From NCBI GenBank assembly GCA_964059975.1, contig CAXKXX010000003.1, positions 122,611 to 186,610 of the forward strand: 64,000 nt of DNA, in the 5' to 3' direction. Shown here piece after piece: positions 10,025 through 20,044 of the stretch (positions are counted from its first letter, which is position 1; each line of letters begins with the position of its first letter). The position numbers and the translations under genes are program-made. The stretch comes from CAXKXX01 sp964059975 (GTDB lineage: Bacteria; Pseudomonadota; Gammaproteobacteria; Enterobacterales; Enterobacteriaceae). The notes beneath the pieces are model-generated. The model was not told the origin of the DNA, did not search any database, and worked only from the letters and a program-made list of their open reading frames with translations.

Positions 10025-10829
10025 TTACTTTTAGTAAACTAGCAATGCTTGTGGCTAATAAAATATTATATAAATCTCTATCTCTTTAACATGCCTCGGA
10101 TACAGATTAATGATCAGCCATGCCTTGCATGAATGGAAGCTTTTGAATAGAGCAGTGAGCTGTTGAACCAAACACATTGAAAGCGATAGAGAAGTCTCCT
10201 AAGTAAAAATTTTTCGGTGCCATTTTCTGCTGAATCACCTAGGCCATATTAGGCACGACGGTTCCCTTATCTTTTCAATTCTTAAGATAAAATCTAGTGA
10301 CAAGTATTATGCGCTACGCGATTTTATGCATACTAACTTGAGGTCGATTTTATACTTAAACTGCATCGTTAAGAGGCTGCACGTTGCCCCCACATAGATC
10401 TTTAGGGCATAAAAAAGCAGCGTCCTTCGACTAAGTATCTTTTTGCGGAGATGCGAGCTACGCATTGTTTAAGAAACCATAAAATCCATGCAAATCAATT
10501 GCAATAGAAAAGGGCAGTGTTTCGACGAAATATTATTTATATAGCTATGTTCTGATGCAGAAAACATGCACCTTTCAGAAATTATGACGACCGTTTGAAT
10601 AGATTAAAAACTTACCACATAAAATATGAAGGGGGCAAGAGACGCGGTCCCAATAAGGATTAAGTAATTTTACCTCTTCAGGGGGTTTCTCAATAGTCAA
10701 TATATTTCATATATTTTATCTATTTCAGACCCGCGACATAGGGTGTAGACTTTTGCTTTTTACTGTTGGCTTTTAGATCCATAACACCGCCATAATTAAT
10801 GATGCAATATAACTTAAGGATAATCAACC

Positions 10830-11450
10830 ATGCTGTTTCTGACTTTGGCGCTCGTGCATCTAATTGCGCTGATAAGTCCTGGTCCGGACTTCTTTTTTGT
10901 ATCACAAATTGCTATAAGTCGTTCGCGCCGAGAGGCAATGATGGCCATGATTGGCATTTCGCTCGGAATCGTATTATGGGCTGGGATAGTACTTATGGGA
11001 CTACACCTCATGCTAAAGAAAGTGACTTGGTTGCATCAGGCAATTATAATCGGCGGGGGGATCTATCTATGTTGTATGGGGCTTCAACTACTTTTTTCTC
11101 CTCGGATACAGAATATGCATCTAGAATTAGAAACAGTCCCTCAAATAGCGTTGCGGCAAGCCCGGCATAGCTTTCTCCGAGGTTTAGTGACTAACCTCTC
11201 AAATCCTAAGTCAGTGATATACTTCGGCAGCGTATTTTCACTATTTATCAGCGACAATATCAGCACCGGAACACGCTGGGGATTATTGCTGATGATCGTC
11301 ACTGAGACCGTCGCTTGGTTCAGCCTAGTGGCGATTATTTTCTCTCTTCCGGTGATGCGTCGTAGCTATCAGCGCCTTTCTGCATGGATCGATAGAATGG
11401 CAGGCGTCTTATTTATTGGTTTCGGATTGCATATAATGTTTGCGCGATAA
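10830..11450 (+). CDS. rhtC: LysE-family amino acid exporter RhtC
   Basis: RhtC is an inner-membrane exporter of the LysE/RhtB family, known in E. coli for threonine efflux. The 206-residue protein is collinear with E. coli RhtC. It begins with the family signature in which SPGPDFFFVSQ follows the first membrane segment, and about six hydrophobic segments are visible. TNLSNPKSVIYFGSVFSLF in the middle is the other family block. An AAGGA sits about nine bases before the ATG. In E. coli it is downstream of uvrD, so the block order is conserved although the genes between are gone. Why a host-dependent bacterium would keep an amino acid exporter is not clear from sequence. Confidence 0.9.
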   Translation: MLFLTLALVHLIALISPGPDFFFVSQIAISRSRREAMMAMIGISLGIVLWAGIVLMGLHLMLKKVTWLHQAIIIGGGIYLCCMGLQLLFSPRIQNMHLELETVPQIALRQARHSFLRGLVTNLSNPKSVIYFGSVFSLFISDNISTGTRWGLLLMIVTETVAWFSLVAIIFSLPVMRRSYQRLSAWIDRMAGVLFIGFGLHIMFAR

Positions 11451-12812
11451 GCAGAAATATTACCCCTTTTGCTTTAAAAAGAATGCACTTTTGTCTTAAT
11501 TACTTAGTTAATTAATCGGATTATTTCATAGACTAGGCGCTGATAAATTTATTGGATAACCTCCCAGAGGGCTGATCCTTAAGACAACAGTAACAATAAT
11601 GGCCTCTACTAAATCGAATGATCTATTGATCGCAGTATCTTAAAAAGCTAAACAGCTTATTTAGCTGAGTCTAAAAGAACTAGGGATCTAAGCTCACCAT
11701 GACACCGACTATCCTTGCTATCAACCTATTAGATTTTATTAAATCGATTCGCGGTGACTCTATGACAATGTAAACATAAAGATCCCCTAAAATCGCTTCT
11801 AATAGCGGCATAGTAATGCAATGCATATTAAATATAAAGTAATAGATATGCAGGAATAACCAGTATCGGATTTGCCCTAATTTTATATTGACTGAAATAC
11901 ATAAAATAAATCTAAAGTGTCGACTATGTATCAGAGAAAAATGGATAAATCCGAATTTATAAAAAATAGCATACAAAGCGTATGACGCTTTATCATAAAA
12001 GGAGAATATTAGTATATTTGTGCATCTAAATTATTAGATATAAGTTTTAAAATAGGATAAGTTAAAAGCTTTTATTATTTGAGAATCAAAATAGTATTAT
12101 TAAATTCTTTTAAAAAAGACCAACGGCATTTTTCCCCTAAGCGATTTGCAGTTATAATTTTAGAAAATACAGAGTATAGAGTATAATTAATCATCTTCGA
12201 TACAAGGTATTTATTAAAGATTTATATATGCTAATTAGTTATTAAGCTCATAAGACATCAATATGAATAAAAAGTAACAGTAAAAAAACAAGGTTTGGTA
12301 GAAAGTTAAAGCCTATCAAATATAAATATATATGTTGTATTAAAATTTGAATCCCTGGATATATTTTTTAATAAATTGATCTATTTAAAAAATAAATAAA
12401 ATAACTCACTAGATATCATTACAATATTCATCATTCGGATGTACTGATTCTTATAAAGAATATTATTTTAAGTCTAATAGTATAATCAAATATTTACTTC
12501 TTACCTCCACTAGAACTCAAATAAAAAATTGAGTGAAAACATGTAAATAAATAATTTTTAATTTGAATGAACGCAAATCATTTAATTTGTAATTCTGTAT
12601 ATAAGGGATATAGAAATAATATTTGCTTTAGATCTAGCCTGATCCACAATAAAATTTTCTTCAAAACTGATACACGTCTTTATAGGGATAAACATCTTGA
12701 TGGGTAAGAAAAACAACGTAGTTAGATTTTAGGTAATAGCAGCAACTATGAAGTTAGTTTAGAATATACAAACCTTAATTATATCAGGCTATTTTCTGAT
12801 TCTGGAGACTTC
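11451..12812. other. Gene-free AT-rich spacer upstream of tgt
   Basis: No recognisable gene. The spacer joins two E. coli blocks that are far apart in that genome (rhtC and tgt), so it contains a rearrangement point. queA, normally directly upstream of tgt, is not readable; the last several hundred bases before tgt would be its place. A 98-codon minus-strand frame at 11680-11976 is AT-rich and matches no family. Confidence 0.6.
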
Positions 12813-13940
12813 GTGCAGTATCAATTACAGAAAACCGATGGGTGTGCACGACGGGGACGCCTTATTTTTAAACGCGGGGTGGTGGAGACCCCAGCATTTA
12901 TGCCAGTTGGAACCTATGGAGCGGTTAAGACTATGACGTCAGAAGAGCTGAAAGAAACAGGTGCTCAGATTTTATTAAGTAATACTTTCCATCTTTACCT
13001 TCGTCCAGGTCCGTCGACCGTGCAGTTGCACGGAGGTCTGCACGATTTCATGCATTGGAAAAGCCCAATTCTCACCGACTCCGGTGGCTTCCAAGTGTTT
13101 AGTTTGGGGAAACTACTAAAGATTAAAGAGGAGGGCGTGCATTTTCGTAGCCCCATAAATGGCGATAAGATACTTCTTAGTCCAGAAAAATCGATTGAAA
13201 TTCAAAACGCTCTAGGCTCCGATATTGTAATGATATTCGATGAATGCACACCGTATCCGGTCGATTGGAATTATGCCAATCATTCGATGAGACTGTCCTT
13301 ACAATGGGCGCAACGTAGTCGTCGGCGCTTTAATGAATTATATAACAACAATGCTTTATTCGGAATTATTCAAGGTAGCGTTTACAAAGATTTACGTGAT
13401 TTTTCAATAAAAAAGTTACTAGATATTTGTTTTGATGGTTACGCGGTCGGCGGATTAGCAGTTGGAGAAAAAAAAGATGAAATGTACCGAATTCTAGAGC
13501 ACGTTTGCCCTCAAATACCACAGGATAAACCTCGCTATTTGATGGGAGTGGGTAAACCTGAAGATGTAGTGGAAAGCGTTTGCCGCGGTATCGATATGTT
13601 TGATTGCGTAATTCCTACACGTAACGCCCGCAACGGTCATCTATTCGTTACCGATGGCATAGTAAGGATTCGTAATACTAAATATAAAAATGATACTGAT
13701 CCACTAGACAAGTACTGTGACTGCTACACATGTCTCCATTATACTCGTGCCTATTTGCATCATCTTGATCGCTGCAACGAAATTTTAGGAGCTAGATTAA
13801 ACACTATGCATAACTTACGGTATTACCAGCGCCTAATGGTAAATTTACGTGGGGCTATTGAGGAGGGTACATTAGAAGCCTTTACTAAGGACTTTTATCT
13901 TCGAATCGGTAAGCTAAGGCCATTCTTAAATACTAAATAA
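12813..13940 (+). CDS. tgt: tRNA-guanine transglycosylase Tgt
   Basis: Tgt replaces the wobble guanine of GUN-anticodon tRNAs (Asp, Asn, His, Tyr) with preQ1. The 375-residue protein matches E. coli Tgt in length and order: DSGGFQVFSLG with the catalytic Asp, the GGLAVGE loop, PTRNARNGHLF with the nucleophile Asp just upstream, and zinc ligands in CDCYTC plus a His in the following helix. Translation starts at a GTG preceded by GGAGA. It heads tgt-yajC-secD-secF as in E. coli, but queA, the next enzyme in queuosine synthesis, is missing from its usual place. Confidence 0.96.
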   Translation: MQYQLQKTDGCARRGRLIFKRGVVETPAFMPVGTYGAVKTMTSEELKETGAQILLSNTFHLYLRPGPSTVQLHGGLHDFMHWKSPILTDSGGFQVFSLGKLLKIKEEGVHFRSPINGDKILLSPEKSIEIQNALGSDIVMIFDECTPYPVDWNYANHSMRLSLQWAQRSRRRFNELYNNNALFGIIQGSVYKDLRDFSIKKLLDICFDGYAVGGLAVGEKKDEMYRILEHVCPQIPQDKPRYLMGVGKPEDVVESVCRGIDMFDCVIPTRNARNGHLFVTDGIVRIRNTKYKNDTDPLDKYCDCYTCLHYTRAYLHHLDRCNEILGARLNTMHNLRYYQRLMVNLRGAIEEGTLEAFTKDFYLRIGKLRPFLNTK

Positions 13941-14344
13941 AGATCAGCACTCGATAAGTCTATTATAAAGTAAACCGTCATATCTGAGAGCAATCTAGGA
14001 AATAAATTCTCTATACTTTAGACGGGGCAAGATAAAACTTTTGCTCTCTAAACTAAAAAATTCGAGTATCAAGAAAGTATTAAATCCGTAGCTTTATATT
14101 TAATTATCCCAGCACATTTTCTATAAATAATTGTTTATTTTTAGTTAAGATTTTAGTGATTAAAACATCAAATCGTAGCGTCTATCATCTAATCGTAACA
14201 GTAAGGATTGCAATCTGGAGACAAAATCAAACATTAGCTTAATGGGATATACATCTCAACTAGTTAGCCTAAACTAGTAGGCCCCATCATAATAGGCGCG
14301 AAACATGGCGGCATAGTAGCTGATAACTCAATGAGGTAATTTGA
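13941..14344. other. 404-bp spacer between tgt and yajC
   Basis: E. coli has only a short gap here. I see no gene, terminator hairpin with T-tract or strong promoter. A good Shine-Dalgarno sequence (GAGGTAA) for yajC lies at its end. Confidence 0.6.
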
Positions 14345-14677
14345 ATGAGCTTTTTGATATCTGATACCGCTACATCTCCAGGAGGCGAAGCTCCAGGAGG
14401 CCAGTACTCTCTGATGATCATGCTAGTAATATTCGGCCTGATTTTTTATTTTATGATTTTGCGTCCGCAGCAGAAGCGCGCTAAAGATCATAAAAAATTA
14501 ATGGATTCTATCGATAAGGGCGATGAAATTATGACTAGCTGTGGTTTAATTGGTCGGGTAAGCAAGGTCGGAGACACTGGTATTATAACGATTGCTTTAA
14601 ATGATACAACAGAAGTGATGATCAAACGAGACTTCGTCGCGGCCATCCTTCCTCGAGGTACCATAAAAGCGCTATAA
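14345..14677 (+). CDS. yajC: Sec translocon accessory subunit YajC
   Basis: YajC is a small single-pass inner-membrane protein of the SecDF-YajC complex, which helps SecYEG during protein export. The 110-residue length equals that of E. coli. One hydrophobic segment (about residues 20-40) ends in the family signature FMILRPQQKRAKDHKKLM, followed by the KGDEIMTSCGLIGRV domain. It starts at an ATG with GAGGTAA upstream and is followed after a short gap by secD, so the three genes probably form one transcript. Confidence 0.96.
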   Translation: MSFLISDTATSPGGEAPGGQYSLMIMLVIFGLIFYFMILRPQQKRAKDHKKLMDSIDKGDEIMTSCGLIGRVSKVGDTGIITIALNDTTEVMIKRDFVAAILPRGTIKAL

Positions 14678-14699
14678 TGTGCTTTTCAAGAGAATTTCC

Positions 14700-16547
14700 G
14701 TGCTAAACCGTTATCCTTTTTGGAAGTATTTAATACTACTAATAATAATCCTCGTGGGACTACTATGCTCGCTTCCCAATCTTTATGGCGAAGACGTAGC
14801 CCTACAAATTACTAATATAAATGGTAATGTCCCAATTAAAACTACACTAAATCAGATTCATACCGTATTAAAAAAAGATTATATCGTGAGCAAGTCTATA
14901 GCGATAGAAAATGGCGCCATCTTAGCACGATTTCATAATCCTGAGGCTCAAATGCGTGCCCGAGAGGCGCTGATAGAAAATCTGGGTACAAACTTTATCG
15001 TCGCATTAAACTTAGCTCCCGCCACACCGCCTTGGCTTGCGCGTTTAGGGGCTACACCAATAAAGTTGGGCCTAGATTTACGAGGCGGTGTACACTTCTT
15101 AATGGAAGTTGACATGGATACTATACTCTCAAAATTACAGGAAAAAACTATGGATATTTTGAGCGGTGAACTCCAAGAAAAAAGTATTCCTTACGATTCT
15201 ATTCGTAAATTGAGTAATAATAATCTAGAAGTACACTTCCGAGACGGTACTGTTATCGACAAAGCAATCGCATACTTGGGTCCACGTCATCAAGACTTAA
15301 TATTTTCAAAAGATGGAAGAAATAGGCTAAAAGTCAATGTGCTATCCTCCCATCTCAGAGAAGCGTGTAAACGCGCAGTGCAGCAAAACATTACTATTCT
15401 ACGTAACCGCATTAATCATCTTGGAGTCACCGAACCTATTGTGCAACATCAAGGAGTGGACCGCATCATAGTTGAGTTACCCGGTATTCAAGATACCGCA
15501 CGTGCTAAAGAGATATTAGGTGCGACTACAACACTGGAATTTCGACTAGTCAACACCACTACTGACTTATCTGAAGCAATTAAGGGGCACGTTCCACCTG
15601 ACTCCGAGTTGCAATACACCCGAGATGGAAACCCGATAGTACTATATAAGCGGGTGATCTTGACTGGCGATCATATCACTGATTCCACCTCAAGTATTGA
15701 AGAGTACCAGCAACCTCAAGTTAATATCTCGCTAGATACTGTAGGAGGCATCCTAATGTCTAACTTTACTAAAGATAATATCGGAAAACCCATGTCGGCT
15801 TTATCTGTGGAATATAAAGATAGTGGGAAAAGGGGTCCTAATGGACGGGGAATTCTGGTCAAGCAAGTAGAAGTAATCAATGTTGCAAATATTCAGTCGC
15901 ATCTAGGTAGAAAATTTCGGATTACCGGCATGGGTAGCGCGAACGAAGCTCGTCAACTTGCACTTTTGCTACGTTCAGGCGCATTCATTGCTCCGGTCCG
16001 GATTTCCGAAGAGCGTATCATCGGACCAGCTTTAGGGCAAAAAAATATTGTCCAAGGCTTGAGCGCATGCTTACTTGCGCTTCTGGCATCTAGTATTTTC
16101 ATGGTAATTTGCTATCGCCAGTTTGGGGTGATCGCCGCTACCGCCCTTATCGTTAATCTGCTTCTAATTGTTAGCACGATGTCTATATTACCGGGTGTAA
16201 CGCTGACTATGCCGGGTATTGCCGGTATCATTTTAACCCTAGCATTGACAGTAGATGCTACTGTACTGATAAACGAACGTATTAAGGAGGAGCTAAAAAA
16301 CAAATGCTCTGTACAGAAGGCAATTCATGAGGGCTATAAAGGAGCCCTATCCAGTATCGCTGATGCTAATGCCACTACCTTAATCACCGCAATTATTTTA
16401 TATGTGATGGGCACAGGCGCGATAAAAGGCTTTGCGATCACGACGGCAATCGGAGTGGTGACCTCCATGTTTACCGCCATTATCGGCACTCGTGCTATAG
16501 TAAATTTGCTATACGGAGGCAAACGCGCTAGTGGACTACCTATCTGA
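14700..16547 (+). CDS. secD: Protein translocase subunit SecD
   Basis: SecD, with SecF, uses the proton-motive force to pull exported proteins across the inner membrane. Choosing the GTG at 14700 gives 615 residues, the E. coli length, with the N-terminus LNRYPFWKY aligned and AAGAGA upstream; an earlier in-frame GTG at 14679 would add seven residues. Visible features are the first membrane helix, the periplasmic P1 region with LGLDLRGGVHFLMEVDMD, and the C-terminal membrane domain. The key membrane Asp is kept in LTVDATVLINERIKEEL, where E. coli has VDAN, so the neighbouring Asn is replaced by Thr. secF follows after ten bases. Confidence 0.96.
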   Translation: MLNRYPFWKYLILLIIILVGLLCSLPNLYGEDVALQITNINGNVPIKTTLNQIHTVLKKDYIVSKSIAIENGAILARFHNPEAQMRAREALIENLGTNFIVALNLAPATPPWLARLGATPIKLGLDLRGGVHFLMEVDMDTILSKLQEKTMDILSGELQEKSIPYDSIRKLSNNNLEVHFRDGTVIDKAIAYLGPRHQDLIFSKDGRNRLKVNVLSSHLREACKRAVQQNITILRNRINHLGVTEPIVQHQGVDRIIVELPGIQDTARAKEILGATTTLEFRLVNTTTDLSEAIKGHVPPDSELQYTRDGNPIVLYKRVILTGDHITDSTSSIEEYQQPQVNISLDTVGGILMSNFTKDNIGKPMSALSVEYKDSGKRGPNGRGILVKQVEVINVANIQSHLGRKFRITGMGSANEARQLALLLRSGAFIAPVRISEERIIGPALGQKNIVQGLSACLLALLASSIFMVICYRQFGVIAATALIVNLLLIVSTMSILPGVTLTMPGIAGIILTLALTVDATVLINERIKEELKNKCSVQKAIHEGYKGALSSIADANATTLITAIILYVMGTGAIKGFAITTAIGVVTSMFTAIIGTRAIVNLLYGGKRASGLPI

Positions 16548-16557
16548 GGAATGAATT

Positions 16558-17526
16558 GTGATACAGGATTATAATGTTAAACAGTTCAACTATAGCCGTA
16601 AAATCTGTGATTTTCTTCGCTGGGATCTTCTGGCATTCAGTTTATCACTACTGCTCTTGATTACATCAATTATCATCATATCTATACGTGGATTTAACTG
16701 GGGGCTAGATTTTACTGGCGGCACTGTAATTGAAATCAACTTGGGAAAACCAGCCAATCTCGACTTGATGCGCGATAGGCTGAAGCAAGCTAAATTTCAA
16801 GATCCGATTGTTCAGTATTTTGGAAGTAGTCACGATATAATAGTACGGCTCCCCCTGATAGACGGTATTCCAAGCAGAGAGTTTAGCAAAAAAGTAATTA
16901 ACGTAATTAGCAGCATAGTAGGCGGCCCTATCATCGTGAAGCGTCTTGAATTAGTGGGACCAAATATAGGAAGCGAGCTAGAGCAAAATGCCGCTACTGC
17001 GCTACTAACGGCACTGATTTGTATTCTGATATACGTCGGCCTTCGTTTTGAGTGGCGATTAGCTGCAGGAACAGTTATTGCCTTGGGGCACGATGTCCTC
17101 ATAACCTTAGGATCATTATCCTTATTTCAGATCGAGCTTGATCTCACTATCGTTGCATCTCTGATGTCAGTTATTAGTTACTCTTTAAATGACAGTATCG
17201 TAGTTTCTGACCGTATTCGTGAAAATCTTCGTAATATGGACTGCGGTAATCCTTATAAGATTATTAATATATCTCTGACCCAAACGTTAGGTCGTACTCT
17301 TATGACTTCTGCCGCCACGTTACTAGTAGTGCTAACCTTATATGTCTTCGGAGGGGCCATGTTGAATGGCTTCTCGTTAGTAATGTTAATAGGTGTGTCA
17401 TTTGGGACACTCTCCTCTATTTATATTGTATCCGCGCTGGCATTAAAATTTGGCATCAAACGAGAACACATGCTACAACAAAAAATAGAAAAAGAAGGCG
17501 GCGATCGCTTTACAGTCTTACCGTAA
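16558..17526 (+). CDS. secF: Protein translocase subunit SecF
   Basis: SecF is the partner of SecD in the inner-membrane export complex. The 322-residue protein (E. coli 323) has the signature GFNWGLDFTGGTVIEIN after its first membrane helix and the membrane-domain block ASLMSVISYSLNDSIVVSDR with the conserved Asp. It starts at a GTG ten bases after secD; GAGGAATG upstream serves as ribosome-binding site. The C-terminus ends in FTVLP, like the E. coli tail. Confidence 0.96.
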   Translation: MIQDYNVKQFNYSRKICDFLRWDLLAFSLSLLLLITSIIIISIRGFNWGLDFTGGTVIEINLGKPANLDLMRDRLKQAKFQDPIVQYFGSSHDIIVRLPLIDGIPSREFSKKVINVISSIVGGPIIVKRLELVGPNIGSELEQNAATALLTALICILIYVGLRFEWRLAAGTVIALGHDVLITLGSLSLFQIELDLTIVASLMSVISYSLNDSIVVSDRIRENLRNMDCGNPYKIINISLTQTLGRTLMTSAATLLVVLTLYVFGGAMLNGFSLVMLIGVSFGTLSSIYIVSALALKFGIKREHMLQQKIEKEGGDRFTVLP

Positions 17527-17696
17527 ATCATATGATATTTGAAGTAAATGATGTAGTAAGTAGCTGTACTAATCAAACACATTCTTGAATGCTACTTCTA
17601 ATCCTGATTGATTATAAAAAGTAGATAACGACCTTTGTTGACTCTGCCCTATGGCGTTAAACTACCTAAATATAAAATTGTTTATCAGGACCTGTT

Positions 17697-18143
17697 ATGT
17701 ATTGCTTTTCTGTTCTGATGTTGATACCAAAGTCATTGATTCGCGCTTAGTGATCGGCGGCTCTCAAGTGCGCCGCCGCCGTCAGTGCCCAGTGTGTAAA
17801 GAACGCTTGACTACCTCTAAGGTAGCCGCATTAGTGATGCCTTGGGTGATAAAAATAAATAAGAGACGCGACTCCTTTAATGAAAACAAGATGCGGCGTA
17901 GAATCCTAAAGGTTTTAGAAAAGCTCTTAGTAAGCGAGAATGACTTTCAAAAGTCTATCAGACATGTCAAATCATAGATACAGGCGAAAGGAGAGCGAGA
18001 GTACCAGTAGCACTGATCGAAAAGTTAGTGATGGAGGCGTTAAAAAATTAAATAAGTTAGTCCATATCCACTTTGAATCAGTACACTACGATTTTGAAGA
18101 CATGCGAAAATTTAGCGAAGAGATTGCCCGCCTGAAAGATTAA
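17697..18143 (+). pseudogene. nrdR: Broken nrdR (ribonucleotide reductase repressor)
   Basis: NrdR is a zinc-finger and ATP-cone repressor of ribonucleotide reductase genes. Its remains are clear but not translatable. ATG-TAT-TGC at 17697 corresponds to the E. coli N-terminus MHC; one base is then missing in the following Pro codon. Reading resumes as DVDTKVIDSRLVIGGSQVRR, the second zinc-finger half QCPVCKERLTT and the ATP-cone, until VKS is followed by an in-frame TAG in place of Gln. IQAKGERE follows, a frameshift gives VPVALIEKLVMEALKN, and another gives KLVHIHFESVHYDFEDM through EEIARLKD. That is three frameshifts and one nonsense change. It lies between secF and ribD, as expected from E. 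coli. Confidence 0.93.
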
Positions 18144-18155
18144 AAGAGGTATGGA

Positions 18156-19331
18156 ATGCAAGTTGACGAATTTTATATGGCACACGCGTGTAGATTAGCG
18201 CGATTGGGGCGCTTCACTACCCATCCCAATCCTAATGTTGGTTGTCTTATTGTACGAGATAACAAAATCGTAGGTGAAGGATACCATTTACGTGCTGGAG
18301 AGCCTCACGCAGAAGTGAAAGCATTGCATATGGCAGGGGAAAAAGCACGGCATGCTACCGTATATGTCACACTAGAACCCTGTAATCATCAGGGACGCAC
18401 CCCCCCGTGCGTGGATGCGCTAATTGCTTCTGGCGTTAGTCGTGTAGTCACTGCGATGGAGGATCCCAATAAAGAAGTGGCTGGGAACGGGCTACGCCAA
18501 TTAAAGCAAGCTGGTATTGAAGTTTGTTATGGGTTGATGTTAGCAGAGGCTGAAGCGCTCAATCTAGGGTTTCTGAAACGTATGCGAACTGGATTCCCTT
18601 ATGTGCAACTTAAACTTGCTACATCTTTGGATGGCCGTACCGCAATGGCTTCAGGAGAGAGTCAATGGATTACTTCACTACAAGCTCGAAAAGATGTGCA
18701 GGGTCTTCGAGCCGAATGCGCAGCAATTTTAAGTACTAGTGCTACAGTATTGACAGACGATCCTGCCTTGACCGTGCGGTGGGATGAGTTAGATTCTAAA
18801 ACACAGAGTGTGTATTCGCGAGAATATCTCCGCCAGCCTAAGCGTATTATCGTTGATAGTCAAAACCGGGTGACACCGCAGCATCGTGTTGCGCAACGAC
18901 CAAGTATCACCTGGTTGGCACGGCTGCGATTGGATGAGAAAATTTGGCCCAAACATGTCGAGCAGATGATCTTTCCAAAGTACAGCGCTGGAATTAATTT
19001 AACGGCAATGATGTTGCAATTAGCGAAATACGAGATAAATTCGATTTTGGTTGAAGCGGGTGCTCGGTTTTCTGGAGCGCTTCTTCGGGCCCACTTAGTA
19101 GATGAGCTAATTTTATACCTTGCACCAAAACTACTCGGAGATAATGGAAGAGTACTCTGTCATTTACCGGGCCTCGAACAACTAATTCATGCTCCTGAAT
19201 TTGTTTTTAAAGAAGTTCGACAAGTCGGACCTGATCTTTGCCTCCGCCTCAATATCAAGCGTTTGTATTATAATAATCAGTATAAAGTGGAATCGGCCGC
19301 ACAGAAAAGTGCGCCCTGCATGATTACATAA
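18156..19331 (+). CDS. ribD: Riboflavin deaminase/reductase RibD
   Basis: RibD is a two-domain enzyme that deaminates and then reduces the pyrimidine intermediate of riboflavin synthesis. The N-terminal cytidine-deaminase-type domain shows the zinc ligands in PHAEVKAL and PCNHQGRTPPC. The C-terminal reductase domain begins near LKLATSLDGRTAMASGESQW. At 391 residues it is longer than E. coli RibD (367) by a C-terminal tail rich in Tyr, Asn and Lys, probably from loss of the ancestral stop codon. AGAGG precedes the ATG, 12 bases after the end of the nrdR remnant. Confidence 0.95.
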   Translation: MQVDEFYMAHACRLARLGRFTTHPNPNVGCLIVRDNKIVGEGYHLRAGEPHAEVKALHMAGEKARHATVYVTLEPCNHQGRTPPCVDALIASGVSRVVTAMEDPNKEVAGNGLRQLKQAGIEVCYGLMLAEAEALNLGFLKRMRTGFPYVQLKLATSLDGRTAMASGESQWITSLQARKDVQGLRAECAAILSTSATVLTDDPALTVRWDELDSKTQSVYSREYLRQPKRIIVDSQNRVTPQHRVAQRPSITWLARLRLDEKIWPKHVEQMIFPKYSAGINLTAMMLQLAKYEINSILVEAGARFSGALLRAHLVDELILYLAPKLLGDNGRVLCHLPGLEQLIHAPEFVFKEVRQVGPDLCLRLNIKRLYYNNQYKVESAAQKSAPCMIT

Positions 19332-19553
19332 CATAAATCTTGGTGGCATATTTATTCGGTAAATAAAGCCTTTACCGAAAAAAGAGCAACGCATGGGGCG
19401 CACTCATTTCCGATTAGCGTAAGAATTCGAATCCATCTGATACAAATTTTAATTATTATAATTATAGATATAGCTTAAATTATTTCACATATAGACAATA
19501 TGGTAAAATACGCCTTCTTACGATTTATTGCGCCTACTTTAAGGGAAAATAGC

Positions 19554-20024
19554 ATGAAAATTATTGAAGGTGTTATTGCGAATCCAAATGCTCACATAGC
19601 GATCGCAATTGCACGCTTTAACAATTTTATTAATAACCGTTTACTTCAGGGCGCCTGTGATACACTAAAACGCATTGGCCAAGTTTCTGAGGACAACCTC
19701 ACTATAATCTGGGTTCCTGGAGCTTACGAATTACCACTAACTATACGCTTATTAGCAAAGACCGGAAAGTATGATGCAGTTATTGCACTAGGTACCGTTA
19801 TCCGAGGGAATACTACGCATTTTGAATATGTAGCGGGCGAAGCGAGCTCAGGAACGGGTAGTGTGATGTTAAATACAGAAATCCCGATCTCTTTTGGTGT
19901 ATTGACTACTGAAAGTGTCGAACAAGCTATTGAACGTGCCGGAGCTAAATCGGGTAATAAAGGATCTGAGGCTGCGCTAGCTGCACTTGAAATGATTAAT
20001 GTTATTAAAGCTATTAAAGCTTAA
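19554..20024 (+). CDS. ribE: Lumazine synthase RibE (RibH)
   Basis: This is 6,7-dimethyl-8-ribityllumazine synthase, the penultimate riboflavin enzyme, which usually forms an icosahedral shell. Starting at the ATG at 19554 gives 156 residues, exactly as in E. coli, with AAGGGA seven bases upstream; the longer frame starting at 19500 adds 18 residues absent from the family. Signatures present are IARFNNFIN, VPGAYELPL, the catalytic His in GNTTHFEYVAGEASSG, and FGVLTTESVEQAIERAG. It is followed 20 bases later by nusB. Confidence 0.96.
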   Translation: MKIIEGVIANPNAHIAIAIARFNNFINNRLLQGACDTLKRIGQVSEDNLTIIWVPGAYELPLTIRLLAKTGKYDAVIALGTVIRGNTTHFEYVAGEASSGTGSVMLNTEIPISFGVLTTESVEQAIERAGAKSGNKGSEAALAALEMINVIKAIKA

Positions 20025-20044
20025 AATTTAATAAGGGATATTCC

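Larger units (their letters stand above)
8558..10829. other. 2.3-kb gene-free spacer (corA to recQ region in E. coli)
   Basis: In E. coli this interval carries corA, yigF, yigG, rarD, yigI, pldA and recQ. None is readable here; all frames are short and match nothing. Two things stand out: a run of possible stem-loops at 9045-9190 and the second copy of the dispersed repeat at 10003-10024. A short GC-rich hairpin follows the uvrD stop (about 8580-8597), but it has no T-tract. Confidence 0.6.

Noticed and set aside
11680..11976. 98-codon minus-strand hydrophobic frame
   Set aside because: Hydrophobicity comes from AT-rich codons; no conserved motif, and I could not match it to rhtB or pldB, the E. 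coli neighbours.
19422..19432. TTCGAATCC, resembling a tRNA T-loop
   Set aside because: The flanking bases do not form a T-stem or acceptor stem, and no anticodon arm lies at the right distance.
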